64,000 nucleotides of DNA from an uncultured Gammaproteobacteria bacterium (GTDB lineage: Bacteria > Pseudomonadota > Gammaproteobacteria > DRLM01). Under the pieces are notes generated by a model, which made no database searches, was not told where the DNA came from, and saw only the letters and a program-made list of their open reading frames with translations. Both the position numbers and the translations under genes were made by a program. Below, piece by piece: positions 18,219 to 29,229 of this stretch (positions are counted from its first letter, which is position 1; each line of letters opens with the position of its first letter). The stretch is from assembly GCA_947259075.1 (NCBI GenBank), contig CAMYKQ010000017.1, positions 46,728-110,727 on the forward strand. Reading direction: 5' to 3'.

Positions 18219-18800
18219 TCACGAGGCCGCCGTCAGCTCCCGCGCCGTATTGAGATTGAGAAAGGCGTGAGGCTCATCGTCAAACTCCACCTCCACTACC
18301 CGGCACTGCCGCAACCAGTCCTGCGCCGAAGCGCCGCCGCGCGCGCGATACTCGGTCAAACTCGTCTCCAATTCACGCCGCAGCAACACACAGAGGGGTT
18401 GCAGCATGCCCGCGCTCACCACCACTGCCGCGTCCGCTTGTTCACCGCGGAGCGCGGCGGCGAGACGCGGTGCTAATTGCGCCGGTAAAAAAGGCGTATC
18501 ACAGGGCGACACCAATATATAAGGCGTCTCCACCCGCGCGATGACGCTGGCGAGCCCCGCGAGCGGACCGCGAAAATCGTCCCAGCGGTCCGGCACTACC
18601 GGCCAGCCCCAAGCACGGTATTCATCGAGATGACGATTGGCACTGATGAGCAGCGTGGCCACCTGCGGCCGCACGCGCTCGATGACGTGAGCGATTAAGG
18701 GTTTGCCTCTGAACGGTTGCAAGCCTTTGTCGTCTCCGCCCATGCGCCGGCCGCGGCCGCCAGCGAGAATGAGGCCGGTGATTTGTTCGCGCGGGATCAT
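18219..18800 (-). CDS. mobA: Molybdenum cofactor guanylyltransferase MobA
   Basis: MobA attaches GMP to Mo-molybdopterin, giving the MGD cofactor used by NasA. The 193-residue protein has the nucleotidyltransferase signature LILAGGRGRRMGGDDKGLQP at residue 10, an NRHLDEY segment, VVPDRWDDFRGPLAGLASV and the metal-binding VSPCDTPFLP. It lies 27 nt downstream of moaB on the same strand, probably one transcript. Confidence 0.95.
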   Translation of the reverse strand: MIPREQITGLILAGGRGRRMGGDDKGLQPFRGKPLIAHVIERVRPQVATLLISANRHLDEYRAWGWPVVPDRWDDFRGPLAGLASVIARVETPYILVSPCDTPFLPAQLAPRLAAALRGEQADAAVVVSAGMLQPLCVLLRRELETSLTEYRARGGASAQDWLRQCRVVEVEFDDEPHAFLNLNTARELTAAS

Positions 18801-18827
18801 TACAAGCGAATGGCCGGCACGGCGCGT

Positions 18828-19358
18828 CTATTCGCGCCGCAGCCGCGACAGCAACTGCACGAAGTTGCAAGGCTTATGGCGGCTGTCCAATTGATCTTTG
18901 AGAATAGCGTCCCAGGCCACGCCGCAGGCGTGGGTGGAACCGGGCACGCAGAAAATGAAGGTCGCGTTGGCGATGCCCGCCATTACCCGCGACTGCACGG
19001 TGGATGAGCCAATTTGCTGATGTGAAACGGCGCGGAACAACTCGCCGAAGCCGTCGATGGTTTTGTCCAGCAAAGGTGTGATGGCCTCGGGGGTGCGATC
19101 GCGATCCGTCAAACCGGTGCCGCCAGTGATGATGACCGCCTGGACCGCGGCATCGGCGATCCAGCGTGATACCAGCGCGCGGATTTGATAGAGGTTGTCC
19201 GTCAGTATCACCTTCTCCGCCAAGCGGTGGCCCGCTTCGACGAGTCTTTCCGCCAAGAGCCGCCCGGAGGTATCACTCTCTTCCGTTCGCGTATCCGAAA
19301 CGGTGAGCACCGCGATATTGATGGGGATGAAATCCGCTGCTTCACTCGCACCCGCCAT
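18828..19358 (-). CDS. moaB: Molybdenum cofactor biosynthesis protein MoaB
   Basis: MoaB/MogA-type protein involved in adenylylation of molybdopterin. The 176-residue product has IAVLTVSDTRTEESDTSG near the N-terminus, the substrate-binding VIITGGTGLTDRDRTPEA, and FCVPGSTHACGVAWD near the C-terminus. ATG 19358 is preferred over an upstream in-frame GTG (19373) because GGAG lies 6-7 nt before it. It heads a moaB-mobA pair, divergent from narK. Confidence 0.93.
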   Translation of the reverse strand: MAGASEAADFIPINIAVLTVSDTRTEESDTSGRLLAERLVEAGHRLAEKVILTDNLYQIRALVSRWIADAAVQAVIITGGTGLTDRDRTPEAITPLLDKTIDGFGELFRAVSHQQIGSSTVQSRVMAGIANATFIFCVPGSTHACGVAWDAILKDQLDSRHKPCNFVQLLSRLRRE

Positions 19359-19688
19359 GATTGACTCCGTCACTGCAAAACCGTCTCAAAGGCCGCGCGG
19401 CGCGCGGCGGGCTTATTGTAGGTGGTCCGGCGCTGCACCGCCATGCTCCGCGATGGCGGACGCGCACCGCCGCCAACAGCTGGCAAAAAACCAGAGCATG
19501 CTGAAGTTAGAAAAGTACCGCACCACGAGGCCGCACACACTGCACCTTGGGCACAAACCAATCGTGATGACTCACTGATATAAGCCGCCGCGGCCAAACG
19601 CCAGCCCCCGCTCCGTGCGCGGCGGACCAGGCCTTGCACTTTTATATCTCGCCATGAGCGCGAAGAAAGGGCAAAACGCCCGTGGCGC

Positions 19689-19703
19689 GCACCATCACTG
19701 TGC
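19689..19703 (+). promoter_or_regulatory. NtrC-like site upstream of narK
   Basis: GCACCATCACTGTGC has the GCAC-N7-GTGC core of NtrC enhancer sites and lies about 105 nt upstream of the predicted narK start point, a typical activator distance for a sigma-54 promoter. Confidence 0.5.
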
Positions 19704-19767
19704 TTACTCTTGAGTCCCGACTACGCCCACATGATTAATAAATATATAGATCATGGAGATATAACAA

Positions 19768-19783
19768 TGGCACATGGCTTGCT
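19768..19783 (+). promoter_or_regulatory. Sigma-54 promoter of narK
   Basis: TGGCACATGGCTTGCT matches the sigma-54 consensus TGGCAC-N5-TTGCW exactly at all conserved bases, with GG-N10-GC spacing. It lies 45 nt before the narK start codon at 19829, leaving a leader of about 35 nt. Confidence 0.85.
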
Positions 19784-19828
19784 ATTCCCCGCATATCAAT
19801 GATTTTAGAATTCAGGAGTTTGAGAGAG

Positions 19829-21298
19829 ATGTCCGATACAAAGCTCAATTTATTTTCCTTCAGCGGCAAAACGCGCACCCTCCACCTCACGTGGATGGCG
19901 TTTTTCCTGAGCTTCGTGGTGTGGTTCAACCACGCGCCATTGATGGTCTTCATCCGCGAGGCACTGGGCTTGAGCGACCAGCAAGTGAAGGCGCTGCTCA
20001 TCATCAACGTCGCGCTCACCATTCCGGCGCGCATCGTCGTGGGTATGCTGGTGGACAAGTACGGGCCAAAGATCATGTACTCCACGCTGCTCGCCATCTC
20101 CGGTGTGCTGTGTCTCGCCTTCGCGGTTTCCAACACCTTCGAACAAATGGCGCTCACCCGCTTCCTGCTTGGTTTCGTCGGCGCGGGTTTCGTCATCGGC
20201 ATCCGCCTCATCAGTGAATGGTTTCCCGCCAAACAGGTGGGGCTGGCGGAAGGCATCTACGGCGGCTGGGGCAATTTCGGCTCCGCGGCGGCGGCCATCA
20301 CCTTGCCGACACTGGCCGCGCTGATCGGCGGCGAAAACGGCTGGCGTTACGCCATCGGCATCACCGGCGTCATCGCCATGATCTACGCGGTGGTCTTTTA
20401 CAAATCCATCCACAACACGCCCAAGGGTTCCACTTACTTCAAACCTAAAAAAAGCGGGGCGATGGAAGTCACCAGCAAAGGCGATTTCATTCTTTACCTC
20501 ATCATGAACATCCCGCTGTACGCGGCGCTGGCGGTGCTGGCATGGAAGCTCTCGCCCAGCGGCATCGACCTCTTGAGCACCGAGCTGGTGTATACGATTT
20601 ATGGCGTGCTGCTGATCGCCTTCGCGTATCAAGCCTTGCGCATGTATCAAATCAATCGCGAGATCTTTGACAAACCAGTCCCGGACATTCACCGTTACGA
20701 CTTCAAACAAGTGGCCGTGCTCAATTTGATCTACATGGTTACTTTCGGCTCCGAGCTAGCGGTGGTCTCCATGTTGCCCCTGTTCTTTCAAGACACCTTC
20801 GGTCTCTCATCGGTGATGGCGGGCATGCTCGGCGGCTCTTTCGCCTTCATCGTTTTATTCGCCCGCCCCGGCGGCGGTTTGATTAGCGATCATTTCGGCC
20901 GTAAAAAAACCCTGCTGGTCGTACTCACCGGCGTCACCCTCGGTTATGGTCTGATGTCGCTGATGGACGCCAGCTGGCCTCTCTTACTCGCGGTCGCGGT
21001 CACCGTGGGTTGCGCCCTGTTCGTGCATGCGGGCAATGGCGCGGTATTCGCCATCGTCCCGCTGATCAAGCGGCGCATGACCGGGCAAATCGCCGGCATG
21101 ACCGGCGCCTACGGCAACGTCGGCGGCGTGAGCTTCCTCACCGTGCTGTCCTTCGTCTCACCGCAAATCTTCTTCATCGTGATCGCCGCCAGCGCCTTGT
21201 TGGTCTTGCTCGCGGTGCAATTATTCATGGATGAACCGCAAGGGCAGATCGCCGAGGTGCTGCCGGATGGCACGGTGCAAATGATCGACGTCACCTAA
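19829..21298 (+). CDS. Nitrate/nitrite MFS transporter (NNP family)
   Basis: A 489-residue major facilitator with about twelve membrane segments. It carries the NNP-family nitrate signature [11 protein letters not shown] near residue 145, the loop motif [16 protein letters not shown] near residue 75, and a second GRKK-containing loop ([12 protein letters not shown]). It likely imports nitrate for NasA. The start at 19829 ([11 protein letters not shown]) follows AGGAGTTTGAGAGAG; a longer frame from 19799 would begin close to the promoter and lacks a site. A PP2C/kinase fusion follows downstream, an arrangement common in nitrate assimilation loci. Confidence 0.94.
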   Translation: MSDTKLNLFSFSGKTRTLHLTWMAFFLSFVVWFNHAPLMVFIREALGLSDQQVKALLIINVALTIPARIVVGMLVDKYGPKIMYSTLLAISGVLCLAFAVSNTFEQMALTRFLLGFVGAGFVIGIRLISEWFPAKQVGLAEGIYGGWGNFGSAAAAITLPTLAALIGGENGWRYAIGITGVIAMIYAVVFYKSIHNTPKGSTYFKPKKSGAMEVTSKGDFILYLIMNIPLYAALAVLAWKLSPSGIDLLSTELVYTIYGVLLIAFAYQALRMYQINREIFDKPVPDIHRYDFKQVAVLNLIYMVTFGSELAVVSMLPLFFQDTFGLSSVMAGMLGGSFAFIVLFARPGGGLISDHFGRKKTLLVVLTGVTLGYGLMSLMDASWPLLLAVAVTVGCALFVHAGNGAVFAIVPLIKRRMTGQIAGMTGAYGNVGGVSFLTVLSFVSPQIFFIVIAASALLVLLAVQLFMDEPQGQIAEVLPDGTVQMIDVT

Positions 21299-21322
21299 AA
21301 TTCATGCATAATCATCCCAGCG

Positions 21323-21358
21323 CCGCGGCCGCTTTATTCACTGCAAAAGCGGCCGCGG
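21323..21358 (+). other. Strong intercistronic hairpin between narK and the PP2C-kinase gene
   Basis: CCGCGGCCGCTTT (21323-21335) and AAAGCGGCCGCGG (21346-21358) are perfect 13-bp arms with a ten-base loop. No T-run follows, so it is not a standard intrinsic terminator; it could stabilise or attenuate the narK message ahead of the kinase gene. Confidence 0.6.
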
Positions 21359-21371
21359 ACTCGGAGCCATC

Positions 21372-23078
<1,707 letters not shown>

Positions 23079-23476
23079 ATCCCCGGCTGAAGGAGCGGCC
23101 TACCCTCCGGATTGAAGAAATCCATCGTGCTACCGATATTGATTACGTGCCACCTATGTGTTACTTTTTTTAACAATTTGCTACCAGGCGCGCAAAAAGA
23201 GCCCTCATGGCATGCGACACCACTTATCGCCGCACTGACCCGCGCATTCAACGCGCCTTTGAGCGCATGCTGGATGAACAGAAGAGAGTGGACACACAGA
23301 CATGCCGAGCCCCCACACCAAGGACAGACTCTCAGTTAGACTGGAGCGAGCGTAGACCAAGGAAGGTCATCTCTTTTATATCGGCGCACAGCGCGGATAA
23401 ACGGCGAAACCTCATACCAGTCTGACGGGTAGTCGTCCGGCCCATACTTCAACAATCAAATGATAGGGAGGAACAA
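23079..23476. other. Intergenic region before the OprB-like porin
   Basis: About 400 nt. Two short forward frames (23112-23339, 23207-23425) lack ribosome binding sites and recognisable motifs. No sigma-54 match or riboswitch consensus was recognised. The stretch just before the porin (GATAGGGAGGAACAA) provides its Shine-Dalgarno sequence. Confidence 0.5.
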
Positions 23477-24583
23477 ATGCGGCGCGAAAAAAGATTTTTG
23501 ACGGCGACACCCTTGCTCAGCGGCGTGTCCGCGCTGGCGCTGATCGCTCAGCCGATATTGGTGGCGGCGCATGAAAACAACCCGGATCAACCCGTGGGAA
23601 ACACCGCGCGCGTGCTGGAGCTGGCGGGTGAAAACAAAATCACCTTCGGCGCCGGATTAACCCTGGTCGGTCAAGGCATGAACGGCAGCAGCGATGATGC
23701 CGGACTCACCTACTCCGCCGACCTCGCCTTCACGGGCAACTTCGGCGAGCGCGGCACGGCATTTATTTACCTCAATACCGCACAAGGCAGCGGCCTCCTC
23801 ACCGGCGCCGCCACCGGCCCCAATGCCGATAATGAAAGCGGCACCCTCAGCGTGGACGGTGAAGGCTTCAGCGATACCCGTATCGCCGAAGCCTGGTATG
23901 AATTCCCCATGGGAGAAAAGGTCGCGATGCGGATAGGAAAAATCGATCCGACCGGCATCTATGACGGCAATGAAGCCGCCAACGACGAGACCACGCAGTT
24001 TCTCGCCGATACCTTCGTCAACAACCCCGCCATCGCCTTCCCGGGTTATGTGGCGGGCATCAATCTCACCGCCGCGCTCACTGACAACGTATCCTTCAAC
24101 CTCGGCGTATTCGAATCCAGTTCGGATTTCAGCGGTTCGCTCGACAGCACATTCACCATCGGCGAACTAGCCATAAGCCATGAGTACGCCGGCCGGTCCG
24201 GCCATGCGCGGCTTATCGCCTGGTCGGAAGACACCACCGACAATAAAGGCGTCGCGCTCAGTCTCGACCAAAACGTCAGCGATAAAATCACCCTCTTCGC
24301 CCGCTACGGCAATCAAGACGCGCAGCAGGATTTCGACCATGCCTACAGCATCGGCGGCCAACTAAGCTTAGGGGACAACAGCGCCGGTCTCGGCTATTCC
24401 ATACTCAGCAGCACCGGACTCGCCGGACCCGATGATGAATCGCAGATTGAGTTATATTACAACCACGCCGTAAACGATAACGTGCATCTTACCCTCGACC
24501 TGCAATCAGTGAACAACCCCGGCTTCAACGGCACCAACGATGATGTTTTTATTTACGGCACCCGCGTTCAAATCGACTTCTAA
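23477..24583 (+). CDS. OprB-like carbohydrate-selective porin family outer membrane protein
   Basis: A 368-residue predicted beta-barrel. It has an N-terminal signal region, alternating amphipathic strands with many short turns, and ends in VQIDF, with the terminal aromatic residue typical of outer membrane barrels. The segments AWYEFPMGEKVAMRIGKIDP and ATDTFVNNPAIAFP-like loops resemble OprB-family porins. A good Shine-Dalgarno sequence (GGGAGGAACAA) precedes the ATG. It is followed by DUF4198, CopC and CopD genes, so the solute may be a metal complex and not a sugar. Confidence 0.75.
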   Translation: MRREKRFLTATPLLSGVSALALIAQPILVAAHENNPDQPVGNTARVLELAGENKITFGAGLTLVGQGMNGSSDDAGLTYSADLAFTGNFGERGTAFIYLNTAQGSGLLTGAATGPNADNESGTLSVDGEGFSDTRIAEAWYEFPMGEKVAMRIGKIDPTGIYDGNEAANDETTQFLADTFVNNPAIAFPGYVAGINLTAALTDNVSFNLGVFESSSDFSGSLDSTFTIGELAISHEYAGRSGHARLIAWSEDTTDNKGVALSLDQNVSDKITLFARYGNQDAQQDFDHAYSIGGQLSLGDNSAGLGYSILSSTGLAGPDDESQIELYYNHAVNDNVHLTLDLQSVNNPGFNGTNDDVFIYGTRVQIDF

Positions 24584-24625
24584 TATCCAGAGCCACAGTC
24601 ATCCCAACATTGAACGAGACTTAGC

Positions 24626-25417
24626 ATGAAAAAACTTAGCTTACTAAATACTCTGAGCGGCCTGATCGCTTTAATGATGGCCGGCAACGCCGCCGCCCAC
24701 TTTCAAATGGTGATCCCCGCCACCGACATCGTCAGCGGCCCCGCGCAGCAAAAATTCAAACTGGATGTGAAATTCTGGCACCCCTTCGAAGGGCATGGCA
24801 TGGACATGGTGGAGCCACCCGCCAAATTCGGCGTGCGCGCGGGCGGGGAGACCATCGACCTGCTCAAGAGCCTGAAGCCACGCAACTACACCGACGTCGA
24901 AGGCAAACCGCATAAAGGCTTTGAAGCAAACTACGCTATAAAAAGGCCGGGCGACCATATTTTCTATGTCGAACCCAAACCCTACTGGGAACCCTCCGAA
25001 GAAACCTTCATCGTTCATTACACCAAGGTCATCGTCAACGCCTTGGGCTTGGAGGACAGCTGGGGCACGGAGCTGGGGCTGAAAACCGAAATCGTACCGC
25101 TCACCCGCCCCTATGGCCTGTACACGGGCAATGTGTTTCAAGGCATCGTCAAAGTGAACGGCAAGGCCGTCCCTTTCAGCGAAGTCGAAGTGGAATACTA
25201 TAACGAAGACGGTAAACTCAAGGCGCCCGCCGCGCCCATGATCACCCAAGTCATCAAGGCCGACGTCAACGGCGTGTTCACCTACGCCATGCCCAAGGCG
25301 GGCTGGTGGGGTTTCGCCGCCTTGAACGAGGACGAAAAGAAAATGAAACACGAGGGGCAGGAGTATCCGGTGGAGATCGGCGCCCTGCTGTGGATCAAGA
25401 CTCACGACATGAAATAG
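24626..25417 (+). CDS. DUF4198 periplasmic protein (metal uptake-associated)
   Basis: A 263-residue exported protein: cleavable signal peptide ending GNAAAHFQM, so the mature protein starts at or near His. It contains the conserved [10 protein letters not shown] start, [24 protein letters not shown] and a C-terminal GWWGFAAL...WIKTH block typical of DUF4198 proteins, many of which accompany nickel/cobalt transporters. His-rich N-terminus suggests metal binding. It follows the porin by 42 nt and precedes copC. Confidence 0.82.
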   Translation: MKKLSLLNTLSGLIALMMAGNAAAHFQMVIPATDIVSGPAQQKFKLDVKFWHPFEGHGMDMVEPPAKFGVRAGGETIDLLKSLKPRNYTDVEGKPHKGFEANYAIKRPGDHIFYVEPKPYWEPSEETFIVHYTKVIVNALGLEDSWGTELGLKTEIVPLTRPYGLYTGNVFQGIVKVNGKAVPFSEVEVEYYNEDGKLKAPAAPMITQVIKADVNGVFTYAMPKAGWWGFAALNEDEKKMKHEGQEYPVEIGALLWIKTHDMK

Positions 25418-25605
25418 TCATCCGGCGGTCCACGGCCGCCGCGGCAAAACCGCGGCGGCGGGAATCGAAACGGACCTCGCAGCGCTGGCCACTGGAAATC
25501 ACGGCACGGCGCTCTATACTAGTCGCCAGACTGGCGGATCCCCAACCATTCGGCTACAGCTCACAGAGACATCGCCTCACACCAGCAAATAAAGGAGAGT
25601 TCATC

Positions 25606-25974
25606 ATGCTCAAGCGCCATTTACTCGCCACCTTGTGCAGCGTCCTGCTCTTCACCGGCTGGGCGGGGCAAGCCACCGCCCATTCCGCCCTGCACCATTC
25701 CACGCCGGAAGCCAACGCCGTGATCGAAACCGCGCCGGCCTCGGTGCAATTGTGGTTCAGCCGCAGTCTGGAACCCGCGTTCAGCACGGTGAGCGTCGTC
25801 GATCAACAGGGCCAACAAATCGACAAAGGCGATACGGCGGTCAAGGAAAAAGACGCCAAGTTGCTGGAAGTGAGCCTGCCCGCGTTGACTAGCGGCACCT
25901 ATAAAGTCATCTGGCGCATCGTGGCCTTGGACGGCCACAAATCCAAAGGCGAATACAACTTCACCGTCAAATAA
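25606..25974 (+). CDS. CopC-family periplasmic copper-binding protein
   Basis: A 122-residue protein with a signal peptide ending QATAHSALHHSTP; the mature His-1 plus HHSTPEANA and the ENxxxLDGHKSKGEY-like end (RIVALDGHKSKGEYNFTV) match CopC/YobA, a cupredoxin-like copper carrier. The start at 25606 is fixed by AAAGGAGAGTTCATC upstream; the same frame stays open far upstream without a start site. copD follows after 14 nt. The 188 nt between DUF4198 and copC hold no gene. Confidence 0.9.
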   Translation: MLKRHLLATLCSVLLFTGWAGQATAHSALHHSTPEANAVIETAPASVQLWFSRSLEPAFSTVSVVDQQGQQIDKGDTAVKEKDAKLLEVSLPALTSGTYKVIWRIVALDGHKSKGEYNFTVK

Positions 25975-25988
25975 AGCCGCCCCGCGCG

Positions 25989-27005
25989 ATGGACGGCACC
26001 GCCACCGTTATCACCTTCGGCATTGAACTCATCGCACTCGCCGCCGCCGTGGGCGTGGTGGCGAGCACCTTGTGGGTCTTCCCTCGCGACAACGCCGCTG
26101 AACACGCGCACACACTCCTTCCAGTCCGGCGCGCGCTTTGGAAATTACTCGGGCTTAGCTTGATCATCCTCACGCTAACCAGCGCCGCCGGTTTACTGCT
26201 GCGCACCGCCAGCATGAGCGAACTGCCGGTGATGCAAGCCTTCCCCGCGCTGCCCACCGTCTTATTCAAAACGCAGTATGGCTCACTGTGGCTATGGCGC
26301 AGCGGCGCCTTATTGCTCTTGTGGCTGGCGTGGGCATTACACTGGCGCAAACTCGACGGCCGCCTCATACCCGCCCTCGTCTTCCTCGCACTCACGCTGA
26401 TCGCCTTCGCCCTCAGCGCCTCCGGCCACGCGGGCGACGACGGCCTCTTCACCTTCGTCAGTTTCGCCAACACCCTGCACATCCTCGGCGCGATGTTGTG
26501 GGGCGGCGGCATCATCGCCATGACTCTGCACATCCTGACCCGTCTGCTGCGCGGCGACAACAACACGCGCACGCTCATCGCCCACAGTAGCCTGCGCCTC
26601 TCCACCCTCGCCACCGTCGCGCTAATCATTACCCTGCTGCCCGGCATCTATCACGCCTGGCTGCAGATCGGCAGCTGGCCCGCCCTGTGGGAAACCCGCT
26701 ACGGCCAAATCTTGCTGGCGAAAATATTTTTCGTCGGCGCTATGATGCTGCTCGGCGCCCTGCACCGTTATATCTCCGTCCCCGCCGTGCAACGCCACGC
26801 GCAACAACCCGAACCCGCCACCCTCATCCCCGTTCCCCAATGGCTGCGCCGCGGCGATGACACCCACGCCCCCCGTCACTTCCTCCGCAGCCTGCGCGCG
26901 GAAATGACACTGCTCTTGATCGTGCTGGCGCTGGCGGCCGTGTTGTCACAACAAACCCCGGCGATACATATGGAGCATGAAGCTGCGATGGAGCATGGGG
27001 AGTGA
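25989..27005 (+). CDS. CopD-family integral membrane protein (copper import/resistance)
   Basis: A 338-residue inner membrane protein with about eight hydrophobic segments. The block FVSFANTLHILGAMLWGGG (about residues 157-175) and the HVxxxxxW-type histidines are typical of CopD, which works with CopC in moving copper across the inner membrane. CopC, CopD, DUF4198 and a porin in a row suggest a metal import route from the outer membrane inward. It ends in a Met/His/Glu-rich tail (HMEHEAAMEHGE), a likely metal-binding stretch. Confidence 0.88.
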   Translation: MDGTATVITFGIELIALAAAVGVVASTLWVFPRDNAAEHAHTLLPVRRALWKLLGLSLIILTLTSAAGLLLRTASMSELPVMQAFPALPTVLFKTQYGSLWLWRSGALLLLWLAWALHWRKLDGRLIPALVFLALTLIAFALSASGHAGDDGLFTFVSFANTLHILGAMLWGGGIIAMTLHILTRLLRGDNNTRTLIAHSSLRLSTLATVALIITLLPGIYHAWLQIGSWPALWETRYGQILLAKIFFVGAMMLLGALHRYISVPAVQRHAQQPEPATLIPVPQWLRRGDDTHAPRHFLRSLRAEMTLLLIVLALAAVLSQQTPAIHMEHEAAMEHGE

Positions 27006-27120
27006 TGCGAAGCGGCTTGCACCGTCGCCGCAAAAGAGTATCTTAATTTTAGCCGCGCAAAATATTTATGCATCTGAAGTCGCAATCATCCTCCAACCCA
27101 GCCAGATTTCCCTAATTCAA

Positions 27121-27366
27121 ATGCATACTACTAAAAACATATCTTCTGGAAGCGTGAACACTGCAATTTTAGCAACAACAGCATTGCAACCACCTTGCAC
27201 CAAAGGTGTATATATTGATGCTGAAACAGATAAAGCAACATTCTCTACAGCACTCGCCACAATAACTTCCGGCAAACAATTTAGACTCTTGTACAACACA
27301 TCGATAGGATCGCCTTGGGGTGATGCAGCATGGTGTGCTGTATCCGCCTTCGGAATAACGAATTAA
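27121..27366 (+). CDS. AT-rich small ORF, probable transferred or truncated gene
   Basis: An 81-residue frame reading PPCTKGVYIDAETDKATFST, then ALATITSGKQFRLLYNTS, then WGDAAWCAVSAFGITN. The last part, with a WGD and a Cys, looks like the end of a small secreted protein family, and the frame stays open upstream of the ATG into copD without a signal peptide. The stretch 27040-27365 is visibly more AT-rich than its neighbours, a sign of transfer. No ribosome binding site is clear, so it may be a 5'-truncated remnant. Function unknown. Confidence 0.4.
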   Translation: MHTTKNISSGSVNTAILATTALQPPCTKGVYIDAETDKATFSTALATITSGKQFRLLYNTSIGSPWGDAAWCAVSAFGITN

Positions 27367-27729
27367 GATCAACGTGACAAGGCGAATTCAAGCAACGCAG
27401 GGTGACTTAGGCACGCCGTTTGTGCCGTAACCCACCCAGCCTTGCGCAGCCACACAGGGCATCTTTTTTTAATGTGTGCCTAGCGGCACGCGTGGCGGGT
27501 TACGCAAGAAACACTTACCCGCCCTAAACTTGATTATTAACCTGGCGGCCAAATAGATCTGGTGCAATCCCCTCTCCCTCAGGGAGAGGGCTAGGGTGAG
27601 GGGGGGGCTAATAGATTAATTTTCACTCCCTCCTCCTGTCTTTCTCCCTGAGGGAGAAGGGACGGCTTTTGAATAGGCAGCCGAGATATTCAAGCGCCGG
27701 GTTAATCACAACACAGCCGTCCTCAGTCC
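27367..27729. other. Intergenic region with hairpin repeats
   Basis: About 360 nt without a gene. It contains two perfect hairpins (listed separately) near the 3' end of glcF. Confidence 0.55.
27570..27658. repeat. Pair of intergenic hairpin repeats
   Basis: CCCTCTCCCT/AGGGAGAGGG (27570-27590) and TTCTCCCT/AGGGAGAA (27642-27658) are two perfect short-loop palindromes in opposite contexts, separated by 51 nt. They resemble the ccctctccc...gggagaggg intergenic repeats seen in many proteobacteria, and a related one is at 33357-33394. Lying past the glcF stop codon they may end or stabilise that transcript. Confidence 0.55.
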
Positions 27730-28947
27730 TCACCGCCCCGCGTCCAACAACTCCACCCAATGCCGCACCGCCACCTCCGCGGCGGTTTGCAGCTGCAGTT
27801 GGCAACCGATATTGGCGGTGGCGATCAGCTCCGGTTCGCCGGCTTGCAGCGCGGCGATTTTGTTGCCGAGCAACTGGCGCGAGAGTTCGGGTTGAAGGAT
27901 GGAATAGGTGCCGGCCGAGCCGCAGCACAGATGACCATCGGCCACCGGCGTCAACTGAAAGCCGCAACGGGTCAATATCGATTCGACCAGGCCATTGAGT
28001 TGCAGACCGTGTTGCAGGGTACAGGGTGAATGAAAGGCGAGCTTGCGCGCTTGCCCGATGCCGGCCAGCGCGGCGAGGTCTGTGTCCGCGACGATCTCGC
28101 CGAGGTCGCGGCTCAGCGCGGTGATGCGCGCGGCCTTCTCGGCGTAGGCCGGATCGTCGCGCAGCAGCAAGGCATAGTCCTTCACCATCACGCCGCAGCC
28201 GCTGGCGGTGATGACGATGGCCTCGGCGCCCGCCTCGATATAAGGCCACCAGGCGTCGATGTTACGGCGCGCGAAATTCAAAGATTCATCGTGCGCGGAA
28301 AGATGATGGCTAAGCGCGCCGCAACAGCCCGCGCCTCGGGCGCGGATCAAACTGATGCCCAATCTATCCAGCACCCGCGCCGCCGCCGCATTGGTAGCGG
28401 GCGCGGCGCTGGGCTGCACGCAACCGTCGAGCACCAGCATCTTGCGCGCATGCCGCGGCAAGGGCCAAGTTTGCTCGCCTGTTTGCGGCGCGGGCACCTT
28501 GGCGCGCAGCGCGGCGGGTAGCAGCGGCCGCGCCCATTGCCCCAGCCGCAGCAAAGCACCGAAGCGCGCTGAATAGGGAATCACCGCGCGCAATAAGCGG
28601 CGTTGCAGACGCGCGGCGAATGAGCGCGGCACTTGTGTCTCCACCATCGCACGGCCGATGTCCACCAAGCGGCCGTAACGCACGCCGGAGGGACAGGTGG
28701 TTTCGCAGGCACGGCAAGTTAAACAGCGGTCGAGATGCAATTGGGTCTTTTCCGTGACCGGGCCGCCCTCCATGAGCTGTTTCATGAGATAGATGCGGCC
28801 GCGTGGCCCGTCGAGTTCATCGCCGAGCAGTTGATAAGTGGGACAGGTGGCGGTGCAAAAACCGCAATGCACGCAGGAGCGCAATATCGCATCGGCCTCG
28901 CGGCCTTCCGCTGTGTCCTTCAAACTCTCGATGAGTGAAGTCTGCAT
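27730..28947 (-). CDS. glcF: Glycolate oxidase iron-sulfur subunit GlcF
   Basis: Third subunit of the membrane-associated glycolate oxidase, carrying electrons from GlcD/E to the quinone pool. The 405-residue protein has two [4Fe-4S] motifs, CVHCGFCTATCPTY (near residue 24) and CLTCRACETTCPSG (near residue 75), and two CCG-type domains (GCCGALSHHL and CCGSAGTYSI). ATG 28947 (MQTSLIESLKD) is preferred; the frame extends to 29016 without support. It is separated from glcE by 282 nt holding two hairpins. Confidence 0.95.
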   Translation of the reverse strand: MQTSLIESLKDTAEGREADAILRSCVHCGFCTATCPTYQLLGDELDGPRGRIYLMKQLMEGGPVTEKTQLHLDRCLTCRACETTCPSGVRYGRLVDIGRAMVETQVPRSFAARLQRRLLRAVIPYSARFGALLRLGQWARPLLPAALRAKVPAPQTGEQTWPLPRHARKMLVLDGCVQPSAAPATNAAAARVLDRLGISLIRARGAGCCGALSHHLSAHDESLNFARRNIDAWWPYIEAGAEAIVITASGCGVMVKDYALLLRDDPAYAEKAARITALSRDLGEIVADTDLAALAGIGQARKLAFHSPCTLQHGLQLNGLVESILTRCGFQLTPVADGHLCCGSAGTYSILQPELSRQLLGNKIAALQAGEPELIATANIGCQLQLQTAAEVAVRHWVELLDAGR

Positions 28948-29036
28948 AAATTCGTCTTTATAATTCCTAATTACGAGCAAGTGCGTTAACAAAGCCGCGT
29001 GCCACGGCGCAACCACCCCGTCGGCTCACGCCGCCA

Positions 29037-29057
29037 CCCCTCCTTGGAAAGGAGGGG
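29037..29057. repeat. Intergenic hairpin (glcE-glcF), first copy
   Basis: CCCCTCCTT and AAGGAGGGG are perfect 9-bp arms around a three-base loop. A close relative is 100 nt away at 29156-29176. Together they fill the otherwise tight glcE-glcF gap and could tune expression of glcF. Confidence 0.55.
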
Positions 29058-29155
29058 AGTTACATAGCTCTGCCTCATGGCGTTGCTCTGCCTCATGGCG
29101 TTGCTACGCGCCTATATTACTTTTCATCTCAACTACGAACGCCGCCCGTCTTTTT

Positions 29156-29176
29156 CCCCTCCTCTCCGAGGAGGGG
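29156..29176. repeat. Intergenic hairpin (glcE-glcF), second copy
   Basis: CCCCTCCTC and GAGGAGGGG, 9-bp perfect arms with loop TCC, followed by another GC-rich inverted stretch (GCCCCGCAGGGGC). Same type as 29037-29057. Confidence 0.55.
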
Positions 29177-29229
29177 TGCCCCGCAGGGGCGGGGTGGTGC
29201 GGAACGCGGCACACGCGTCTCATCCGTCA

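Larger units (their letters stand above)
19359..19828. other. moaB-narK intergenic region with regulatory sites
   Basis: About 470 nt with no convincing gene. It holds an NtrC-like dyad and a sigma-54 promoter for narK, listed separately. A second, weaker GG-N10-GC match at 19623-19636 (CGGACCAGGCCTTGCA) has a poor -24 element. A short reverse-strand frame near 19.4-19.6 kb has no ribosome binding site or motif. Confidence 0.6.

Noticed and set aside
23079..23476. Riboswitch or small gene before the OprB-like porin
   Set aside because: No known consensus recognised; the two short frames lack start signals.
27570..29176. CRISPR array or tandem repeats in the glc region
   Set aside because: The repeated units are isolated palindromes with no regular spacing and no cas genes.
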